From: Chara braunii
Taxonomy: Eukaryota; Streptophyta; Charophyceae; Charales; Characeae
DNA: 33,407 bases
Assembly: GCA_003427395.1 (NCBI GenBank)
Contig: BFEA01000170.1
Coordinates: forward strand, 1,386,447-1,419,853
Direction of reading: 5' to 3'
The notes under the pieces were generated by a model. That model was not told the DNA's origin, ran no database searches, and saw only the letters and a program-made list of their open reading frames with translations. The translations under genes were made by a program, and so were the position numbers. This document shows positions 19,060 to 27,840 of the stretch, in pieces. Numbering within the stretch: position 1 is the first letter of the stretch; each line of letters starts with the position of its first letter.

Positions 19060-19845
19060 TAGATCTCATAGGTCACGTCGCGTAGGGCAAAGCTCGAAGC
19101 ACGCAGTGGAGAGAGACAAAGAGAGAGGCAGAGACGTGTCGGAGGGCAGCTAGGTATCGTAGGGCAGGCCGACAGTTCTCACAGCATGGTCTCGTAGGGC
19201 GGGAAGTCCGATCTCGAATTGTGGCATTTCGGAAGTTGTGTGTTTCGCCTCCTCCCCCACCATTCTCCGCCGCAATGGACGTGCAGCAACCCGCATGTGC
19301 CTGCCCCCTGAAACACAGTATGTGGAGAGTTTTTCGATTTTTTAATTTTTTTTGGCTAAATCGTTTAGCCCAACCAATTCAATTACCTGTCGAATTTGGA
19401 TAGGACGGCCTTTAAGGCCTTTTTTTTATTCTCGTCATGATAGCATTACAGGGAACCCCGTCACTTGGGGTCCAGTCCGTACTAAAGCCTCCAACGGCTC
19501 AACATGCGGGAGCTGCACCCAGCAGTTGGTGTGATGGGCCACACCGGCAGGTGGGCGACACCGGCCAGGGGTCACCTGGTAGCATCAGGAGATCACCCTT
19601 CGATGGGCCACTCACTGTGCCTCCCCTCGGATCCCCTCCCCCTACGAGCATCGGACCTGTCGTTTCGAGCCCCGTGCTTTTTTTTTCGGCACCGGCCGCA
19701 TTTTTCCGGCCGCTTTTTTGCGAAGGGGCGTCGGACCTGCCGTTTCGAGCACCGTGCTTTTTTTTGTTTTTTTTGGGGGGGGGATGGGGGGTTTTGCTTC
19801 GTCCAACGTACAGTCGTCCACCCCACTGGTCCGGTCCGGCGGTCC
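19060..19845. other. Gene-free stretch with an 80-bp duplication
   Basis: TCGGACCTGYCGTTTCGAGC occurs at 19651 and 19731, each followed by the GTGC + T-run pattern, a tandem unit of 80 bp. A G-rich run with GGGGGGGG lies at 19771-19778. No gene is supported. Confidence 0.6.
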
Positions 19846-19849
19846 GCCA

Positions 19850-20091
19850 CACGTGTGGAACTGCGCTGACGACATCCGCTTCTCTTCCCTTGTTGTGGAA
19901 GCTTCAAGAGCTCCTCCGATGGGCCGATGCTGACACCTCTTGAAGGGATGGACCAAGAACACTTTTCCACAGTTACTGCAGCTATGCCTCACTCTCGATG
20001 TTTTTGAGAGTGAATCTGACAACTCTTGAAAGGAAATTGAGGACGCGGCATCAAGAGTAAGTGCACTGGTGATGAAGTCTTGAATTTTCAA
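19850..20091 (-). CDS. Possible exon with Cys-rich motif
   Basis: The minus frame from 20091 (MKIQDFITSALTLDAASSIS...) includes HSCSNCGKVFLVHPFKRCQH, with C-x2-C and C-x-H pairs 13 residues apart. That is suggestive of a small zinc-binding unit but fits no family I can name. Composition is balanced, unlike the neighbouring minisatellite frames. The frame then enters G-rich low-complexity DNA (about 19790), so the true boundary would have to be a splice site that I cannot place. Confidence 0.22.
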
Positions 20092-20119
20092 GATTTAAGA
20101 GTAGCGCAGCGAGGGCCAA

Positions 20120-20785
20120 AGCAAACGACATGTGCACAGGCGATTCACCATTGGAGGGACGCGCCGCGAACAGAAAAGACAGGCCGGCATGCGGGCGGGC
20201 GATTGGAGGGGTTGGTTGCGAACACAAACAAGGGGCCCATGGTAGGGCGGGCGATTCGAGGGGTGTGCCAAAAAAAAAAAAAAAAAAAATGTGCGGACGG
20301 CTAGGAGGGCATAAGTGTGTGGAGGGGTGTGGTGGCAAAAAAACAAAAAGAACAGGCGGACGACCAGGAGGGTATACAGGAAAAACGAGCCGGCAGACAG
20401 ACGGACGATTGGCGTTCGAACCCTCAAACAGGAAAAAAGTGGCCGATGGCCTGGCGGGCAAATGGACGGGTGGGCCGCCAAGAGGAAAAACGGGCCGACG
20501 GGCGGGCGGGTAATTGGAAGGGTCCGCCGCCAGCACAAAAAAGGGGTCGATGGGCGGACGGGCGATAGGAAGTCTTGCCCGCCAACAGAAAAAACAGGCC
20601 GACGGCCAAGCGGCCATAAGTGTGTGGATGGGCCGCCAACAGGAAAAACGGGCCAGCGGCCGAGCGGGCGATCGGAGGGGTGGGCAGCGAACCCCCAAAA
20701 AAATGGGGAAACAATTTGGGCAGGCGATTCGAGGGGTGGGCCGCCAACAAAAAAAAAAACGGACCGACGGGCAGACCTGCAATTC
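20120..20785 (+). repeat. GC-rich minisatellite, ~52-bp unit, about 11-12 copies
   Basis: Units follow GGGTGGGCCGCCAACAGG, AAAAACGGGCCGACGG, CGGGCGATTGGAG with variable A runs (A19 at 20271-20289). Long open frames exist on both strands through it (about 240 codons on the minus strand, Arg/Pro/Phe-rich). They result from the repeat lacking stop words and I do not annotate them as genes. Confidence 0.85.
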
Positions 20786-20839
20786 ATTCGTATTTTGAGA
20801 AGTACTGAAAAAAAAGAAAGTTAAAAAGGTGGTTACAAT

Positions 20840-20844
20840 CTCTC

Positions 20845-20919
<75 letters not shown>

Positions 20920-20960
20920 CTTTCAGGGGATCTACATAACTCTGTCTAGGGAGGTGTCTT

Positions 20961-21038
<78 letters not shown>
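20840..21038. repeat. Two (CT)n microsatellites
   Basis: CT tracts at 20840-20915 and 20964-21038 are separated by 48 bp of unique sequence containing GGGGATCTACATAAC. Confidence 0.95.
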
Positions 21039-21041
<3 letters not shown>

Positions 21042-21248
21042 TAATGTTATTACCGTATCACTCGACTGACACTTGTGATGATCTGGTTCAAGTTGGGAAG
21101 TGGGGGCCATATAGGAAGACGTTGTTGCCGAATTCCAGCATAAGTGGCACCCAGTTCCCGACCTTTCAAAAGTGTGGGGGGTTTAATGTGTGTGTTGCTC
21201 ATATACCATTGCAAGAACCTCTCTCTCTCTCTCTCAACTTGTTGGAGA

Positions 21249-21340
21249 AAAAGTTGGGCACCTGTACGAAACCGTGTTGGAATCGTCGACAAAAAGTTGG
21301 AGACCTGTAGGAAACCATGATGAAATAGTTGAGCTGCAAG
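21249..21340 (+). repeat. ~43-bp tandem repeat (AAAAAGTTGG...ACCTGTA)
   Basis: AAAAAGTTGGGCACCTGTAC (21249) is followed by AAAAAGTTGGAGACCTGTAG (21292), each continuing GAAACC. It shares its AAGTTGG word with the adjoining array B. Confidence 0.75.
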
Positions 21341-21529
21341 TTCGTAATGTTGAGAAGTAGTTGAACACAGCTGAAGACCTGTTATCACCAGTTAGTCATA
21401 GCCCTTGTGGCCTAAATAAGTTGGACATCAAAATGAAAAGTTGTTGGAATTCGGCGACAATTTTTCTGTTGAAAGCAGAGGAGGAAATAAAATTCGGAGT
21501 ATAAAATTGAGTGGTAACTTAGGGCAGGC

Positions 21530-22545
21530 TGACTCATCCATAAGTTGGGTAGTTGGTCCTATGCCCTTGATAACACAAAAGCAGAGAGGTATACATACTG
21601 TACAAAGCTTGGCTATTTCTTTTTCTAAACATAACAGATGTTTGGGTAGGGATCCTCATAAGTTGAGGTGATCTGACTGCTCGTCTGAAGGCAGAAATAA
21701 CTTGTGACTCTACTTGTTGTATGTAGTTGTGTTCCGGAGGCTGGGCAAATGCATAACTTGTGGGTTGTTCAGTCACACGTGCTTGTTGCTTGTTTAGGCG
21801 GGCTAGACTACTCATAAGTTGAGTAGCCTAGTTCTACGCCATATGTGACTTGTTTGGGCTGGTTAGGCGCATCATAAGTTGGTGTGTTCTAGTCATATGC
21901 CTTTTATCGTTTGTTAAGGCTAAGGCTGACCCCTCATAAGTTGAGGAGGTTCCGTCCTTTGTGTATGTCGAGCGTTCAGGATGACCATCCTCACCATAAG
22001 TTGATGCGGTCTGGTCATATGCCTTATGCCAATCGTCTAGGCAGAAACTGGTCACACCATAAGTTGGTGTGATTTGGTCCTATGCCCTACGTATACTTGT
22101 GCTACCAGACTAGGGCATCATAAGTTGATGTGACCTAGTAACGACCATTTCGTCAAAATGGACATTTTTTATTTTTCGAACGAAATTGAAAAAGAGTTTT
22201 TTGGCCGAAAACTCGTCAAAATTTGTAGTTCCTGAGGGTCCAGCGTTTTACAAACGCTAGGCCCCCCTGCTTTACATGGACCTAGCTTGAGACCAGGTTC
22301 CTTCAGGAAGGACTGCCTGGAGGTGCCTGGTTTCAAGCTGTGTCCATGTACAGCCAGGGGGTCCAGCATTTGTAAAACACTGGACCCTTAGGAACAACAA
22401 ATTTTGACGAGTTTTCGACCAAAAAACTCAGTCTCAATTTCGTTCAAAAAATAAAAGATGTCTATTTTGACGAAATGGCAGTTTAGTCATATATATTGGT
22501 AGGTCAGTCACATCCATAAGTTGGGTTGGCTGATCCTATGTCTTG
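21530..22545 (+). repeat. Array B: ~60-bp hairpin units around ATAAGTT, interrupted by a MITE
   Basis: About ten units show the same architecture as array A. Arm pairs seen are GATC.CTCA/TGAG.GTGATC, CTAG-A-CTACTCA/TGAGTAG-C-CTAG, ATGACCA/TGGTCAT with CC/GG inside, TCACACC/GGTGTGA, ACTAGG.CATCA/TGATG.CCTAGT, and TCAG/CTGA. The centre CATAAGTTG is nearly invariant. The stretch 21737-22140 aligns unit for unit with 17426-17820. The last unit resumes at about 22500 after the 334-bp insertion. Confidence 0.85.
22145..22478. mobile_element. Hairpin MITE inserted in array B
   Basis: It is a near-complete inverted repeat: the left arm starts CCATTTCGTCAAAATGGACA and the right arm ends with its complement (TGTCTATTTTGACGAAATGG). 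Arms of about 165 bp, roughly 85-90% matched by eye, meet around 22310. The flanks show a degenerate short duplication (CTAGTAA left, TTAGTCA right) in what is otherwise an array-unit sequence (CTAGTCATAT), so insertion into the array is clear. It has no coding capacity. The superfamily is not assigned. Confidence 0.85.
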
Positions 22546-22770
22546 TGTAAGGAAGGGTAAGAGGGAATAACAAGGGTTTTTTAACGAACTATACGACATG
22601 GAAAGGAACCTGGGGGTTGGCGAGAGATGTTACACTCACCTGTGTATGTTTCTGGGGCTATCTCTGGGGACTTCTCTTTTAGTAGGTTAATTGCTTTAGG
22701 TGCTCGCTAAGTGCTGGAGCTATAGGTAGGAGAGATGAATGATGGGAGGGAAACTTGGGATAAAATAGGA

Positions 22771-22860
22771 ATGACCTTACTAGAAGTTAGGATCGGTGTT
22801 AGCTCACGATGCCATCTTCAAGAAGGGATCGTGCAGATTGTCTTCGGTTCTAACTATCAG
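22771..22860 (+). CDS. Possible 5' exon ending at an exact consensus donor
   Basis: An ATG at 22771 opens 30 codons (MTLLEVRIGVSS then RCHLQEGIVQIVFGSNYQ) that end exactly at TATCAG|GTAAGTGT. A pyrimidine-rich acceptor CCTTGCATTTTCAG lies at 22902-22915, implying a short intron of about 55 bp. The following frame closes after about 20 codons. No family is recognised. Confidence 0.25.
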
Positions 22861-22914
22861 GTAAGTGTCAGAAGTTGGTCCCAAGTATAGTTGTGTTTTG
22901 TCCTTGCATTTTCA

Positions 22915-23145
22915 GCTTTGTATAAATCTTGACAGTCTCCCGTTCCTAGGGGAAGCGCAACTGAAATTTTTACACATCTGAAAGAGTAAGTCGTTTTTGG
23001 ACACCTTAAAATTCTGAAAGACACTTTTCCTACGGGAAGCACTGCCGAAATTTTGAAGAATTTGGAGAGTTAGATTATTTTCTGCTATGATAAATTTAAA
23101 GTTTCGCCCTGTTTTGGGGAGATGATCGCAAAGTTTCGACAACTT
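22915..23145 (-). repeat. 84-bp minisatellite with 28-codon period
   Basis: CCTAGGGGAAGCGC...GAAATTTT at 22945 recurs as CCTACGGGAAGCAC...GAAATTTT at 23029, with a weak third copy near 23110. The minus frame keeps the period at peptide level (QNFGSASRRKSVF versus KNFSCASPRNGRL). Whether it is coding or a non-coding satellite of length 3n is undecided. Confidence 0.6.
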
Positions 23146-23149
23146 GATA

Positions 23150-23870
23150 CCAATTATAGGAAGGTAGAAAGGAAACTCAGTAGAGGAGTTCGGCTACGAG
23201 ATGGAGTACGTTCTTCATTTGGCTCAAACGTAGTAGTGACTCTCTTTGGCCTGCACTGAGATGCAAGGCTGTGAATTCTATTGAAGGCTTGACTTGTTCG
23301 ACCTGATCCTACAGAGCATCATCTTCTATTATCACTTATAACAGGACGGTTGCCGATTCGTCGGTTTTCGACTCAACTCCAATCCACTCATGCTACTCAA
23401 CGTAAAGGCTTTAGCCCTGTGGTTTGATTTGTTTCGTTGTGTTTTTACCCGGACATTATTATAATGACCATTTAATAAAGATGCTGAGTATTTTATTTTG
23501 AGAGTTGCTTAAAGAGTGAGGCTTGTATAGTTAAAGTGAGGGGTGTGAGCGCAAAGAATGGTAGAAGTTTACCCTGTGTAGTGCATGGACTTTTGGTTGA
23601 ATCTTTGATGTGATTGCATGTATGTTTGGTGGTTCGGACTGTGGATTTGACTGCCTGCGATCACTTAAGTATATATGGCTGAGAGGAGTCCCTCTATGAT
23701 TGTGAGAAGTGATCGTCACATCCTTATAACCTTTTATATATATGTACATACATACTCGTTGGGTGTTCGCACGACCTATTGTGACCGTGTGCAAGGGTTA
23801 AACAGATTATGCATTGAGAGAAAAGGGAGATTCCCCTTTTATCCCTTTGCTTTTTAGAATTTTATAGTTG
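23150..23870. other. Gene-free stretch, no recognised feature
   Basis: AT-rich, with frames closed every few tens of codons. No terminal repeats, tRNA-like sequence or long inverted repeat was seen. Confidence 0.55.
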
Positions 23871-23905
23871 GACGTTATAGTCCGTGGCAGTCGTCAAAGT
23901 CAAAA

Positions 23906-24106
23906 CCCTCGAGTTTTTTCCACGCCCTGGATGGTGGAACTGGTCTCGAGGGCAATAAGAGATGATTGCCACCACAGGTATGAACCTGTGTACCACCCAC
24001 TCTTCACAAGGTGCAGAAGAGGGTGTGGTGATCAACCGCCTTGGCGGTTGTCTAGCGTCGAGAGATTAACCCCTCAAGGCGCGTGTCAGCCGACACTTGA
24101 GTGTCG
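23906..24106 (+). ncRNA. Run of five consecutive hairpins, candidate structured RNA
   Basis: In order: CCCTCGAG (23906) pairs with CTCGAGGG (23945). CACAGGT-ATGA-ACCTGTG follows at 23973-23990. CTCTTC (24000) pairs with GAAGAG (24016) inside ACCAC/GTGGT. CAACCGCC-TT-GGCGGTTG follows at 24033-24050, and CGACACT-TG-AGTGTCG at 24091-24106. Four of the five stems are perfect over 6-8 bp. The same strand also has an open frame across the region, so coding cannot be excluded. No RNA family is recognised. Confidence 0.4.
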
Positions 24107-24429
24107 AAATTTGACCTCCGAGATCATCGAGGGTCGTATGATTTTGGGTACTACACAGTACTCCATCGTAACGACTGCTTGTGTATGCTTGCACGGTAGT
24201 CGATATTAGAAAACCCTGCGCCGCGTGATTTTATCTTAAGTGTTACGCGAGATGCCTAACCGACTTCCATTTTAAAAGGTTATGGGTCGGACACTGAAGG
24301 GATTAAGAGTGTTGTTGTGTTGTTGTATTGTTTGTTTTGTATCCTTCCGTGCGTGTGAGTGTTGTGGTGTAAGGCGTGGTACGTAGGATGCTTCCTAGTC
24401 GACCGACGACGAGTCGTGCTTGGGACCTC

Positions 24430-24506
24430 AGCCCCCCAATGCATCGATTCGCATGCGGGTCCGATTGAGGGGCGTTGACCGCGCGTACCCCCTATGCTAC
24501 AACGAA
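24430..24506 (-). tRNA. Degenerate tRNA-like element
   Basis: On the minus strand TTGTAGCATAGGGGGTACGCG gives an A box (TAGCATAGGGG fits TRGYNNANNGG). TGCGAATCGATGC lies about 46 bp downstream as a weak B box. Arms pair only partly. It is a SINE head or pseudogene. Confidence 0.35.
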
Positions 24507-24509
24507 CTA

Positions 24510-25350
24510 GAAATGTCCTCGACCGGGCCACCTATGCGATTGCATACGAAAAACTTTCGCACGTGGTTCGGTAGCTCGACGGGGATACGCCCACCCAAGG
24601 GATGGTGACAGCTCCCGCAGGTGGAGGTAAGCAGTGCCTCGCGTAACCCTGTCCTGTCGTAGGGGATCGCGAGAGGTACGACTGGCGCACTTGGCCGGAG
24701 CGGCAAACCTCGCTCTACGACGAAGTCCTGCAAAATCCTACGTGACGAGGCCGGGAGGGTCCCCCTGCGGGACCGATGTGCTCGACAACGTATCGCATTG
24801 ATGGGACGGATCCCGTCGGGGCACTCATCTCGACAACCTCACTTTTGGTAAGAGCCCGAACCAAATACAATCGAATTTTAGATTGTGCGTGACCCACATT
24901 ATTGTATGGCAAAGTGAGATGACCGTTTAGTCAGACGGCAATACTAGGCCAGCGGAAGGCACCAAAGCCATAGGGCCCGGTTACTTCCTTTTTGGTAGTT
25001 TTTATTTTGATTATATTTTTCTTTTGTTTTAGACTGGCCTTACTTCGCAAACAAACTCGGTCTCTGGCGGGACACATCGCAAGAGGATAAAGACTTTACC
25101 TTGTGCACACACGGGAAGATTGTGTTTTGACGACGTGGAAAGAGGCACGACTTTTCAGCCCCAGCATGGGGAAAGCTATGAGACTTGACGGTGAATGAGG
25201 TGTCTTCGACGACCAGGGTACGAAACGGCTATGGCACGGACAACGTCACATGGCGGTTGTGAGTCTGTCGGTAGGTTGAGGCGAAGGCCTGAACTGTGTT
25301 GGTAAGCGCAATCACAGTGTCAATACTATTTATATGGAAGACTGTGTCTA
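24510..25350. other. GC-rich then AT-rich gene-free stretch
   Basis: 24420-24900 is GC-rich with open frames on both strands that overlap each other. GAG|GTAAGC (24637) and TTG|GTAAGA (24849) are possible donors. No conserved motif or acceptor pairing supports a gene. Confidence 0.45.
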
Positions 25351-25354
25351 CTTA

Positions 25355-25640
25355 GCCCAACCTTAGGCTTAGTTCCTTGGGTACGGTACATGACTTTGAA
25401 GCAACAAGTTTGAGGTTTGAGACCAGCGAGCGATTAAGGAGCGAAGGAGTGTGACAGGCGGAGACAGAGGGGTCGAGGGTCTTAAGGGATTATCCCCTTG
25501 GTTTTGACAGATGGGCCCGGGCCTGGATCCGACTGGCAAGACCAAGAGGGTGTCGGAAGGTCCTCTTCCTCTTCAGTTCTACTAATTTTTATTTTTGACT
25601 TATTTTTATTTTTATTTTTATTTTTATTTTTATTTGCATT
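25355..25640 (+). mobile_element. tRNA-derived SINE with AT-rich tail, copy 2
   Basis: The head is TTAGTTCCTTGGGTACGGTA ... GAGGTTTGAGACC with 44 bp from A- to B-box start, the canonical tRNA distance. CTTTGAA sits where an anticodon loop would be. The body shares GGGGTCGAGGGTC, GATTATCCCC, TTGGTTTTGACA and GGTCCTCTTCCTC with 11968-12240. The tail is (ATTTTT)n at 25590-25635. Confidence 0.65.
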
Positions 25641-26170
25641 TTCTTACCAAGACTGAAAACTAGCTCTGGGACCGGCGACAAAGGAATACTGCGAGGGAAG
25701 GACAAAAAAAAACACGAAAGAGAGTTAAAAGAATGCTTGAAATTGTTGAGCGGGGAGCGGATGAAGGCAAGTTTGTGCATCCCCACCTGGGCGGGGTGGA
25801 CGGTGACTGCATCATCGGTATCCTCGATTGAACGTGGGGTGTCTGCCAACAATGGTTGTTGTGACCGACATTGTAGTAGGGAGTGATTGAAACCCTTCCC
25901 CACTGGTGACCATCACGGCAATCGAGGACCTCGGGCACGCACCTCTTTTGGTGGGCCCGTTCGAGTTCCTGCGTGTTCGGGATACTGATAACGTTCTTTT
26001 ATCATGCCCGTGTTAAAGCACAGTCCGAGGAAAGTCAACGTGCATGCGAGCGGTGGGTGCTTAGCCCACGAGGAGGAAGGAATGTGAGTGGCAGGACCAG
26101 CACCTGTGGGTGCACCATCTGCCAACCACGATTTGCTATGAGAGGTTTGAGTATGGACAGTCTTGTGAGA
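25641..26170. other. Gene-free stretch
   Basis: No supported gene. The short hairpin GCACC-TGTG-GGTGC lies near 26100. Overlapping antisense frames carry no motifs. Confidence 0.5.
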
Positions 26171-26175
26171 CTAAT

Positions 26176-26432
26176 GCCACCGGGTTAAGCTCGGTTGGTA
26201 CACTTGCAGTTTGATGAAAACAGGCCTGTGGGACCGATGCCACTAGGCCTAGCTCAGCTGGTACACCCGCAGACTATAGGAAACAGACCCGTGGGATCAG
26301 TCACTGGGCCGAGCTCAGGTGGTACATCTGGAGACTGTTGAAAACAGGTCGGTGGGGCCAAAGCCATTGGGCCTAGCTCAATTGGTACAACCCCCTGACT
26401 GTGGAAATGCAGATTTGAGTTCGAACTCCATT
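26176..26432 (+). mobile_element. Four tandem tRNA-like units (62-63 bp), last one complete
   Basis: Units begin at 26176, 26239, 26301 and 26363. Each has an A box: TTAAGCTCGGTTGG, TAGCTCAGCTGG, CGAGCTCAGGTGG, TAGCTCAATTGG. Each then has an Asn-like anticodon-arm remnant (GACTGTTGAAAACAG or variants; compare tRNA-Asn CTGACTGTTAATCAG) and a GTGGG/GGGCC stretch. Only unit 4 keeps a B box, AGTTCGAACTCC at 26418, exactly 44 bp from its A box. D- and T-stems are imperfect, so these are SINE-type heads and not tRNA genes. A U6-like segment follows about 90 bp downstream. Confidence 0.7.
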
Positions 26433-26519
26433 GAAAGCGACTGGATGGAATACTACAATCCTGAATTACTTGGGGCAGTGTGGCTTGTGGGAGGTGCCAT
26501 GGGGCTCTGCCCTGCGTCT

Positions 26520-26590
26520 GTCTTTGGGACAACCATTAAAATCAGTATAATAGGGAGAAGGCTTGTGCACCCTCTGCTCGCACAACCACA
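26520..26590 (+). ncRNA. U6 snRNA-like pseudogene, diverged
   Basis: GTCTTTGGGACAACC then ATTAAAATCAGTATAATAG and GGAGAAGGCTTGTGCACCC align with plant U6 GTCCCTTCGGGGACATCC, ATAAAATTGGAACGATACAG and GAGAAGATTAGCATGGCCCC. It is more diverged than 13853-13915, with the ACAGAGA box degraded. It is consistent with a U6-derived 3' part of a chimeric retroposed element. Confidence 0.5.
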
Positions 26591-26721
26591 ATGCGGCTGT
26601 GGGACGCGACAAATGGTGAATTGCGTCGGGCAAGGCACAACCAAGGGGTGTTCCGGTGGGGGCTCGCAACGATACTGGAGTGCAGATCGTTCGACGGGCC
26701 TGGGTAAGCGGAGGAAAGACT

Positions 26722-27314
26722 AAGGAATTATCTAACAACCGGTACTTCACAAAGTCTTCGTTCAGAGCAGCCAAAGCTTCATCTGCATTCTACCTGGCTG
26801 TGCACTATTCGGGAGTATAAGGGCAAAGGACTATCGTGTTGTCTTGGAGATGGTTCCATTCGAGGTGAGTGCGCAACAGACACTTACCTGCAATTCGTTC
26901 ATCGAACTTGGATATAGCAGTGAAAAGAGTAATCAAGCCGGCCTGTAGATGGTTCTTTGAAAAGTTTCCCTCAGGATGAAAGAATTTGTTGAAAGGTGCG
27001 GACTGTGCTAAGCGCCTGCCAGAAACGAAAAGGGAAGAGACGGGAAACTCACGACGGAGCGGGAGAGAATGAAGATGGCGAAGAGGGGGGGAGTCATAGC
27101 TTACTCGTCCCTTGACGAAATCAAGTGAGGGAAAATGCTGAGGTGGGGTTTTCCGGGCAGACGACCACATATCTGGAGTCAGTTTTAGTAAGAGGTTAGT
27201 GTAATAGGAGTAAGAAGAAAAAGTGCAGGCGCGAAGGAGTTGGGAAGGAGAAGAAGAAAGAAAGAACGGGATAAAAATGGCATAACTCTGTCGTTTCTCT
27301 ATGGATTTGTGCAA
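26722..27314 (-). CDS. Candidate 5' end of a spliced gene, two exons, function unknown
   Basis: The minus frame is open from 27314 to a consensus donor GCAG|GTAAGTGT (exon end 26888). Joining it to the acceptor AATGCAG|ATGAAG (exon 2 start 26782) removes 105 bp, completes a split codon (G+AT = Asp) and continues in frame: ISKFDERIADEALAALNEDF across the junction. The three other AGs near the acceptor would all give stops. The N-terminus (MHKSIEKRQSYAIFIPFFLS, then Ser/Arg/Leu/Pro-rich with few acidic residues) could be a signal or organellar transit peptide; MWSSARKTPPQ is an alternative start. Exon 2 stays open to at least 26722; its own donor is unclear. Downstream exons are not found among the SINE copies that follow. 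I do not recognise the family. Confidence 0.4.
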
Positions 27315-27504
27315 GAAAAGATGCTAAGATGAGATTTTTGGCCATTACAAGAATGATTGCAGTGTCAGAATTAGCAGTAAGGCGCTAATGTTTGTGATAC
27401 AACCGCTGAGGGTTGCACAAAGAGGTAGAATTCTATCATGTTCTACAAACGGTAATGTATCTTTCCACTTTTTAGTGGGAGATTCATTCACATTTTGGAC
27501 TTTA

Positions 27505-27605
27505 CACGAATGGTAAGGAAACTTACCTGTTGGAAGGTGCGTTGCACTACCGATTGATGGAAGTAGCGCGAGGCCAGTTGCGGGTTGGAGACTTACCTAT
27601 TGGGT
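27505..27605 (-). repeat. 70-bp tandem duplication carrying splice-donor sequences
   Basis: ACTTACCTGTTGGAAGGTGC (27521) and ACTTACCTATTGGGTAGTGC (27591) each precede CCGATYGATGG and AGTAGCG. On the minus strand they read CAG|GTAAGTTTCC and TAG|GTAAGTCTCCAAC. The same GTAAGTCTCCAAC occurs at 14830 (minus), so this is a dispersed sequence as well as a local duplication. Confidence 0.7.
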
Positions 27606-27702
27606 AGTGCGTTGCTCATCCGATCGATGGGAGTAGCGAGAAGCCAACAACGAAGGTGCACGGTGTGAAGGGGAGGAGTGTCCGTGACGAGGGAAAAAGC
27701 GA

Positions 27703-27706
<4 letters not shown>

Positions 27707-27770
<64 letters not shown>
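27707..27770. repeat. (GA)n microsatellite
   Basis: There are 32 GA units. On the minus strand it forms a CT leader before the donor-bearing duplication at 27505-27605. Confidence 0.95.
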
Positions 27771-27775
<5 letters not shown>

Positions 27776-27840
27776 GAGAGAAGAAAGAGAGACAAAATTA
27801 TCTATGGAGCGAGATCGCGTGGATATCATCACTTCCCCGA

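Noticed and set aside
18347-19153. Arg-Glu and Ser-Leu repeat frames of more than 200 codons
   Set aside because: Simple translation of (GA)n across the N gap.
20051-20782. 243-codon and 230-codon minus-strand open frames
   Set aside because: They run entirely through the GC-rich minisatellite, and overlapping long frames exist on both strands. The peptide is the repeat translated.
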